NCBI GenBank assembly: GCA_904501755.1
Contig: CAJGBV010000005.1
Coordinates: forward strand, 1-64,000
Length of the DNA: 64,000 bases
Source of the DNA: Clostridiaceae bacterium
GTDB lineage: Bacteria; Bacillota; Clostridia; Oscillospirales; Acutalibacteraceae
Direction of reading: 5' to 3'
Each line of letters begins with the position of its first letter. The stretch's first letter is position 1. A model generated the notes under the pieces. That model saw only the letters and a list, made by a program, of their open reading frames with translations. It was not told where the DNA came from and made no database searches. The translations under genes were made by a program, and so were the position numbers. Positions 59,231 to 64,000 of the stretch are shown in pieces.

Positions 59231-59875
59231 TTGGTTAAAATTTCTCCTTCGGTGCTTACTGCTGATTTTCTTGAACTGAAAGATGATATAAAAAAACTTG
59301 AAGATGCTGGCGTGGATATGCTTCATCTTGATGTTATGGACGGTATTTTTGTGCCGAATATATCATTTGGTATTCCCGTAATTAATTCTATTAAAAAGCA
59401 TACAAAGCTTTTATGTGATGTTCATCTGATGATAGACAGACCTCACCGTTATATTAATGATTTTGCAAAGGTTTCTGATTATCTCGGTTTTCATTATGAA
59501 GCAGGTTCAAATTGTGAGCAGACTTTAAAGGAAATCAGAGAGTATGGCTGTAAATCCTGTCTTACTATAAAGCCTTGTACTCAGCCTGAAGAAATTTTTT
59601 CTCTGCTTAAATACTGTGATATGGTATTGGTTATGTCTGTGGAGCCCGGTTTCGGAGGTCAGAAATTTATGCCTTCAGCACTCGACAAGCTTTCAAAGCT
59701 TAAAGCAGAAATTACCCGTCAGGGACTCTCGGTGCTTCTTGAGGTTGACGGCGGTATAAATGCAGAAACAGCCCCTATGGCTGTTAAAGCTGGGGCTGAT
59801 GTTTTGGTTGCCGGTAATTATATTTTCTCTGCTGATGATATGAACGAGCGTGTAAAACAAATCAAGGCTCTTTGA
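59231..59875 (+). CDS. rpe: Ribulose-phosphate 3-epimerase
   Basis: A 214-residue barrel enzyme: MVKISPSVLTADF start, LHLDVMDGIFVPNISFG (metal His, Asp), CDVHLMI (metal His), MSVEPGFGGQKF and LEVDGGIN (catalytic Asp). It interconverts ribulose-5-P and xylulose-5-P in the pentose phosphate pathway. TTG 59231 with GGTGAT upstream gives the usual MVKI start; a GTG at 59222 would fall in that site. Its end overlaps the convergent small gene by 14 bp. Confidence 0.93.
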   Translation: MVKISPSVLTADFLELKDDIKKLEDAGVDMLHLDVMDGIFVPNISFGIPVINSIKKHTKLLCDVHLMIDRPHRYINDFAKVSDYLGFHYEAGSNCEQTLKEIREYGCKSCLTIKPCTQPEEIFSLLKYCDMVLVMSVEPGFGGQKFMPSALDKLSKLKAEITRQGLSVLLEVDGGINAETAPMAVKAGADVLVAGNYIFSADDMNERVKQIKAL

Positions 59876-60146
59876 TTTTAGAACCAATTATGGCTATTGC
59901 ATCATTACAGATAAGTTTGCCGTATTCTTCAAGTTGTCCTTTAAGGTAAAAGTTTACTTTTGGTGTAAAATTTTTTATAGGTATAGTTTTGAAGAGTTCT
60001 AAATAATATTTATTGTTATATTTATACAGTTTATTGTTCTTTTCGGTTTTATTGTATAGTAAGGATATTATATCGAGTAAATCGTCTGTATTTTCTATTT
60101 CATAATATCTTTGATTAGCGGTTGCCTTTAGTTTTTTTATTTTCAT
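59862..60146 (-). CDS. Short MecA-like protein
   Basis: A 94-residue protein, ATG 60146 just after GGAGGA (a second ATG 12 bases upstream lacks such a site). The pattern DDLLDIISLLYN, LYKYNNKYYLELF and LEEYGKLICNDAIAII resembles the C-terminal half of MecA adaptor proteins (about 200-250 residues), which hand substrates to ClpC. The N-terminal target-binding domain is absent, so it is a single-domain form or a distant relative. It overlaps rpe tail to tail and is divergent from the phosphomannomutase gene. Confidence 0.6.
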   Translation of the reverse strand: MKIKKLKATANQRYYEIENTDDLLDIISLLYNKTEKNNKLYKYNNKYYLELFKTIPIKNFTPKVNFYLKGQLEEYGKLICNDAIAIIGSKIKEP

Positions 60147-60182
60147 TTTGTCCTCCATGCGATTTTATTTAGGAGATGTGTT

Positions 60183-61658
60183 ATGTCTTATTCAATGTTT
60201 AAAAGTGGCACCGATATACGCGGTGTTGCAAGTGATGTTTTAGGAAACGAAGTTAATCTTACAAATGAAGCGGTAAATGATTTTGCCTGTGCTTTTGTGT
60301 GTTTTCTTACCGATAAATTAGGTATCTCTGCTGAGGAAATGAAAATTTCGGTAGGCCATGATTCCAGAATTTCGGCAAATCGTATCAGCTCTGTCGTTAT
60401 AGATGCCCTTATAAGCTCAGGTGTAAAGGTTGTTGATTGCGGTCTTTCGTCTACCCCTGCTATGTTTATGACTACCGTTATGCTTGACTGTACAGCGGCA
60501 ATTCAGATTACTGCAAGTCATCATCCTTCTGATCGTAACGGACTTAAGTTTTTCCTCAGAAGCGGAGGACTTGGCGGTAACGATATATCCGAAATACTAT
60601 CATTAGCTGACTCAAAAACAGTATATTTGTCTGATAAAAAGGGGAGCTGTGAAAAGTATAATTTTATGAATGATTATTCTGCAATGCTCAGAAAAATTAT
60701 TTGTGATTCGGTTGGAAAAACCGAAGAAGAACTTCCTCTTAAAAATTATCATATCATTGTTGATGCCGGTAACGGTGCGGGCGGTTTTTATGCTCAAGAT
60801 GTTCTTCATAAGCTTGGCGCCGATATAAGTGGAAGTCAGTTCTTAGAGCCTGACGGTATGTTCCCCAATCATATTCCTAACCCTGAAAACGAAAAGGCGA
60901 TGAACAGTATTCAGGAGGCGGTAATCAATAGTAAGGCAGATTTGGGTATTATTTTTGATACCGATGTTGACAGAGCTGGCTGTGTAGACAGTAATGGTGT
61001 TGAAATTAACCGTAATCATCTTATCGCCCTTGCAAGTGCAATAGTTTGTCAGGAGAATCCCAAATCTACTATTGTAACAGATTCGGTAACCTCAGATGGT
61101 CTTAAAACCTTCATAGAGGAACATTTGGGCTGTAAGCATTATCGCTATAAAAGAGGATATAAAAACGTTATTGATATGGCTAAACAGCTTTGTGAACAAG
61201 GGATTAACTGTCCTCTTGCCATTGAAACCTCAGGACACGCTGCCTTAAAGGAGAATTATTTCCTTGATGACGGAGCGTATCTCGTTACAAAGATAGTTAT
61301 CGAACTTGCAAAGGGAACCGACATTGATAAGCTTCTCCAGCCTCTTGCCGTACCTGCTGAATCTGTTGAGTACAGATTTAGTATCACTGAAGATAATTTC
61401 AAGGAATACGGTCAAACGGTTATTGATTCTCTTGAAAAATTTGTAGCAGACAAAAAGGAATGGAAGATAGCTGATGATAACAGAGAGGGAATACGTGTTT
61501 GTGTTGAGGACGGATGGTTCTTGTTGCGACTTAGTGTTCACGACCCTGTTATGCCTATAAATATTGAAAGCAATGTTTCAGGCGGTGTAGAAAAAACCAT
61601 TGCTGAACTGAGAGGATTTTTTGCTCAGTTTGATAAACTTAAAATAACCGCATTTTAA
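60183..61658 (+). CDS. Phosphomannomutase/phosphoglucomutase family protein
   Basis: A 491-residue alpha-D-phosphohexomutase. Phosphoserine loop ITASHHPSDRNGLKFF (His for the usual Asn in TASHNP), metal loop FDTDVDRAG, sugar loop ETSGHAALKENYFLDDGA and a C-terminal site LLRLSVHDPVMPINIES in place of RxSGTEP. These variants occur in one subgroup of the family and do not suggest a dead enzyme. It should interconvert hexose-1- and hexose-6-phosphates. ATG 60183 follows TTAGGAGA. A terminator follows. Confidence 0.88.
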   Translation: MSYSMFKSGTDIRGVASDVLGNEVNLTNEAVNDFACAFVCFLTDKLGISAEEMKISVGHDSRISANRISSVVIDALISSGVKVVDCGLSSTPAMFMTTVMLDCTAAIQITASHHPSDRNGLKFFLRSGGLGGNDISEILSLADSKTVYLSDKKGSCEKYNFMNDYSAMLRKIICDSVGKTEEELPLKNYHIIVDAGNGAGGFYAQDVLHKLGADISGSQFLEPDGMFPNHIPNPENEKAMNSIQEAVINSKADLGIIFDTDVDRAGCVDSNGVEINRNHLIALASAIVCQENPKSTIVTDSVTSDGLKTFIEEHLGCKHYRYKRGYKNVIDMAKQLCEQGINCPLAIETSGHAALKENYFLDDGAYLVTKIVIELAKGTDIDKLLQPLAVPAESVEYRFSITEDNFKEYGQTVIDSLEKFVADKKEWKIADDNREGIRVCVEDGWFLLRLSVHDPVMPINIESNVSGGVEKTIAELRGFFAQFDKLKITAF

Positions 61659-61664
61659 TGTGTT

Positions 61665-61694
61665 AAACGCCCCTTTTGTAAGGGGCGTTTTTTT
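61665..61694. terminator. Terminator between phosphomannomutase and the Cys-rich gene
   Basis: Stem AAACGCCCCTT / AAGGGGCGTTT, loop TTGT, followed by TTTT; the genes on both sides converge here. Confidence 0.9.
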
Positions 61695-62475
61695 AACAAC
61701 ATTCCTCTTTGCTGCAGGGAGGGAAAAAGTCGGAAGTGGGGAATTCTATTTTGCTGAATACATCACATGGGGTTACAGCAGAACAGTTTCCGTCACACTG
61801 CTTTTCGGGTATACAGAAATCATACATAGGAACAAGCATTTGTACATTTCTGATAAGCTGTACAACGGTGAACAGACCTAATGTTACATAAATTGCATTT
61901 GTTCCGTTAGGTAGAGAAGTTCGTAGATTGCTGCCGATAACCTTGCAGACACAATCAGGTATACAGCATACATTGTCACATCTGTTGTCAACCTCGCATA
62001 TTTTTGCTGACAGTGAAACGGGAGATACTGTCTGAACAACGCATTTTGGTAGATTGTTTCTTGGATAAAGCTGTGTGTCTGAGCCGTTAACACTTGTTAC
62101 GCTTGAGAATATTTTTGCGTTTCCTTCGCCTCCGAAAAGTATAACCTTTTTGCTGAATACACATATACCTCTTACGTCGGTAGGCAAGGTGTTGTGTGAA
62201 GTGAATACATCCAGCTCAACAAGAAAATAAAAGGTAAGGTCGCAGGCATAGAACCCCTTGTTAAAATTCACTGGCTCTACATCTACATAAACATTAAGTA
62301 CTTCTGAGTTTTTTAGTCTTACATTCACAGCATTTTGCACAAGTGCCTGATCATCGTCACATAAGTAACATCTTAAATCTTCAAGACAATCTCTGTCACA
62401 ACAGGAATCGTAAACCCTGCCGGCATCAATGCAAACTGCTTCTCTGCAGTTTTCTAAAAAATTGTTTTCTGCCAT
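61693..62475 (-). CDS. Cysteine-rich protein, possible spore-coat component
   Basis: A 260-residue protein with about 27 cysteines, clustered at both ends (CREAVCIDAGRVYDSCCDRD and DCLEDLRCYLC near the start; CSKEECC at the very end) and in the middle (CDNVCCIPDCVC). The central part is beta-rich. No signal peptide, membrane helix or enzyme motif. I recall similar CREAVCI...DSC..KDCLEDLR proteins in spore-forming Clostridia, where high Cys content suits cross-linked coat layers, but this is inference. ATG 62475 follows AAGGAGGAG. It stands alone. Confidence 0.65.
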   Translation of the reverse strand: MAENNFLENCREAVCIDAGRVYDSCCDRDCLEDLRCYLCDDDQALVQNAVNVRLKNSEVLNVYVDVEPVNFNKGFYACDLTFYFLVELDVFTSHNTLPTDVRGICVFSKKVILFGGEGNAKIFSSVTSVNGSDTQLYPRNNLPKCVVQTVSPVSLSAKICEVDNRCDNVCCIPDCVCKVIGSNLRTSLPNGTNAIYVTLGLFTVVQLIRNVQMLVPMYDFCIPEKQCDGNCSAVTPCDVFSKIEFPTSDFFPPCSKEECC

Positions 62476-62579
62476 TATGACTCCTCCTTAAAATAAATCA
62501 AGCCTTAGTCAAATTTTTTCTAAAACTCAATACATATTATGAATTTCGCTGAGTTTGTGCCACATTTTTTATTAATTTA

Positions 62580-62608
62580 TTGACAAAAACTGTTTTGGAT
62601 ATTATAAT
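62580..62608 (+). promoter_or_regulatory. Promoter of the folT-folC transcript
   Basis: TTGACA (62580-62585), 17 bp, TATAAT (62603-62608): both boxes perfect. Confidence 0.92.
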
Positions 62609-62620
62609 TAAGAAAAATTT

Positions 62621-62718
62621 GAAGAGTAAAAATTCAGGCGTGAAGTGCTGATGGGACGGGGAGTTGCTCATCAGACGAAAATCTTTTTGATTGCGGTCTG
62701 AGTTTTGCATCCCGCTTC
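62621..62718 (+). promoter_or_regulatory. Tetrahydrofolate (THF) riboswitch
   Basis: The 98-base leader shows the THF aptamer order: GAAGAGTA at the 5' side, GGCGTGAAGTGC, GGGACGGGGAGTTGCTC, ACGAAAA, GCGGTCTGA and TTTGCATCCCGCTTC at the 3' side, whose CTTC pairs with the 5' GAAG. It lies before a folate transporter gene. There is no clear terminator after it; the AAAGGAG at 62760-62766 is probably occluded when folate is bound, so control is likely at translation. Confidence 0.9.
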
Positions 62719-62773
62719 ATTAGGCTAAAAAGTTTCTTCTTTCTGCCTTTTGTGCGTGGAAAGGAGTTTTTTT

Positions 62774-63334
62774 ATGCTAAAAAATAGAGATTTCTTATGT
62801 ATTTCGAGTCTTAAAAACCTTAAAGTTGTTATTACCATTGCCTTGTTTTCGGCTATAAGTTTTGTTTTCGGAAAGTTTTTAGCCATACCTGTGGGCGATT
62901 ATATGAGATTTAGTTTTGAAAATCTTCCCATTATCCTTTCAGGTATACTTTTTGGCCCTGTTTCAGGCTGTGTGACAGGAGTGGTAGCAGACATTGTGGG
63001 CTGCATTCTTCGTGGTTATGTTATTAATCCTATCCTTACTTTTGGTGCTGCTATTATCGGTTTTTGTAGCGGTGCGGTCTATCAGATGCCTATAAGATTT
63101 CCTAAAACCGTAAGGCTGATACTGACAGTATCTCTATCTCATCTAATCGGTTCGGTATTAATTAAATCCATAGGGCTTAGTATATGGTATTCAATGGACT
63201 TTTTATTTACGCTTGGATGGAGGAGTCTGAATTACCTTATTGTTGCTGTTGCGGAAATATTGGTTTTGTGTGTTATTTTAAAGAACGAAGGCTTTAAAAA
63301 TCAGATAAAAAGGTTAGGTAATTATGAATTATAA
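62774..63334 (+). CDS. folT: Folate ECF transporter S component FolT
   Basis: A 186-residue membrane protein with about six membrane segments. Motifs typical of ECF S components include FSAISFVFGKFLAIPVGDYMRF and NLPIILSGILFGPVSGCVTGVVADIVGC (short parts GDYMRF, GPVSGCVTG). It binds folate and docks on the shared EcfAA'T module (not in this window). The THF riboswitch upstream supports folate as the substrate. ATG 62774 follows AAAGGAG; a longer in-frame opening at 62750 has no ribosome site. folC overlaps its end by 11 bp. Confidence 0.92.
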   Translation: MLKNRDFLCISSLKNLKVVITIALFSAISFVFGKFLAIPVGDYMRFSFENLPIILSGILFGPVSGCVTGVVADIVGCILRGYVINPILTFGAAIIGFCSGAVYQMPIRFPKTVRLILTVSLSHLIGSVLIKSIGLSIWYSMDFLFTLGWRSLNYLIVAVAEILVLCVILKNEGFKNQIKRLGNYEL

Positions 63335-64000
63335 TGAAGCTCTTGAATATATACATTCGGTAAGTAATTTCTTTTGTAAACCCGGTCTTGAAAGAATTGC
63401 TCAGTTGTGTGAAAAGCTTGGTAATCCTCAGGATAAATTGAAATTTGTACATGTTGCGGGTACTAACGGTAAAGGTTCTTTTTGCTCAATGCTTGCATCT
63501 GTTTTAAATGAGGCAGGTTATAAAACCGGCCTTTATACTTCGCCTTATATTATTGATTTTTGTGAACGAATTTGTGTAAACGGAACAATGATTCCTCGTG
63601 ATGAATTGGCAGAAATAACCGCTTATGTAAAGGATTTTGCAGATGAAATGCAGGACAAGCCTACCGAGTTTGAATTAATTACAGCTGTAGCCTTTGAGTA
63701 TTTTTCCAGAGTAAAATGTGACATTGTTGTGCTTGAATGTGGTTTGGGCGGAAGATATGATGCTACCAATATAATAAAAAATTCTGTTTTGTCGGTAATA
63801 ACAGGCATTTCTATTGACCATACCTCTTTTCTTGGAAGTACTATAACCGAAATAGCAGGCGAAAAAGCGGGTATTATTAAAAATGGTATTCCTTGTCTTT
63901 GGTGTGGCAAAGACGGTCAGGCTTACAGCGTTATTAAGGAAAATTGTAATAAGCTTAATTCTGTTCTTCATACTGTTGACCGAAGTAGTCTTGATGTGAA
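63324..64000 (+). CDS. folC: Folylpolyglutamate synthase / dihydrofolate synthase, 3' truncated by window
   Basis: 225 codons are visible and the frame is open to the edge. The start reads MNYNEALEYIHSVS, then FVHVAGTNGKGSFCSML (P-loop), GLYTSPYIIDFCERI (the TSPHL-like loop, here TSPY) and VVLECGLGGRYDATN. FolC adds glutamates to folates so that they stay in the cell. ATG 63324 follows AGGTTAGG and overlaps folT by 11 bp, so uptake and retention are one unit under the THF riboswitch. The C-terminal half lies outside the window. Confidence 0.93.
   Translation, partial: MNYNEALEYIHSVSNFFCKPGLERIAQLCEKLGNPQDKLKFVHVAGTNGKGSFCSMLASVLNEAGYKTGLYTSPYIIDFCERICVNGTMIPRDELAEITAYVKDFADEMQDKPTEFELITAVAFEYFSRVKCDIVVLECGLGGRYDATNIIKNSVLSVITGISIDHTSFLGSTITEIAGEKAGIIKNGIPCLWCGKDGQAYSVIKENCNKLNSVLHTVDRSSLDV

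Noticed and set aside
61709..62093. Frames overlapping the Cys-rich gene on both strands
   Set aside because: They lack starts with ribosome sites, while the 260-residue frame has AAGGAGGAG and a conserved Cys pattern.
62621..62773. T-box or TPP-type leader before folT
   Set aside because: No T-box motif or TPP core; the order of conserved segments fits the THF aptamer.

Overview
The window looks like the chromosome of a low-GC Gram-positive anaerobe of the class Clostridia, most likely a gut Oscillospirales/Ruminococcaceae-type bacterium. The basis is AT-rich intergenic DNA, strong AGGAGG-type ribosome sites, consensus sigma-A promoters (mostly 17-bp spacers), U-rich hairpin terminators, lysine and THF riboswitches, an ECF-type folate transporter subunit, diaminopimelate dehydrogenase, and families typical of that group (DUF5662, DUF5696, ATC hydrolase, REP-like clostridial repeats). 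No rRNA, prophage, insertion sequence or CRISPR array was seen. The taxonomic call is inference.

Layout. 1-0.1 kb: the 3' end of one tRNA, then tRNA-Gly(GCC). 0.2-3.3 kb: an accessory patch with a small membrane protein, an unrecognised protein ending in a PH/GRAM-like fold, a REP-like repeat and a DUF5662 protein. 3.5-24.8 kb: a carbohydrate region with a cation/proton antiporter, an MFS transporter plus GH2 enzyme, diaminopimelate dehydrogenase, an RpiB-like isomerase / two SGNH esterases / GH78 rhamnosidase operon, a phosphoesterase-SDR-HAD operon, an AraC regulator divergent from fucI-fucU-fucA, and then a TIR-NB-ARC-TPR protein (NLR-like) followed by sfsA, an esterase and a polysaccharide deacetylase. 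24.8-39.7 kb: an AraC regulator translationally coupled to a divergent NAD-dependent DNA ligase, facing a large ABC import operon (Ser-rich lipoprotein, a roughly 980-residue binding protein fused to beta-sandwich domains, two permease pairs, a membrane beta-propeller/TPR/YIP1-like protein and a DUF5696 lipoprotein; no ATPase). 39.7-48.4 kb: phosphoglucomutase, lysine riboswitch-dapA-lysA, a PurF-like protein lacking the catalytic N-terminal Cys, ATC hydrolase, a DUF4097 protein, a multi-hairpin repeat, ssrA (tmRNA) and smpB. 48.6-55.2 kb: a polar amino acid ABC importer, an orphan MazF-type toxin, a GH95 fucosidase and a TIM-barrel isomerase. 55.2-64 kb: a DMT transporter, engB, lon, rpe, a short MecA-like protein, phosphomannomutase, a Cys-rich protein, then a THF riboswitch controlling folT-folC, with folC running off the right edge.

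How the genes work together. The glycosidases (GH2, GH78, GH95), esterases and deacetylase mostly lack signal peptides, so they should act on oligosaccharides already imported by the MFS or ABC systems. L-fucose freed by GH95 could enter the FucU/FucI/FucA route, although no fuculokinase is present here. The two sugar-phosphate mutases and Rpe link to central metabolism. Housekeeping functions are interleaved: cell-wall/lysine synthesis (ddh, dapA, lysA), trans-translation (ssrA-smpB), proteolysis and ribosome assembly (lon-engB), and folate uptake/retention (folT-folC). The least-explained parts are the TIR-NB-ARC-TPR protein, the double-permease operon with its propeller/YIP1-like protein, the AraC-coupled odd ligase, and the modular hairpin element at 47.4 kb.
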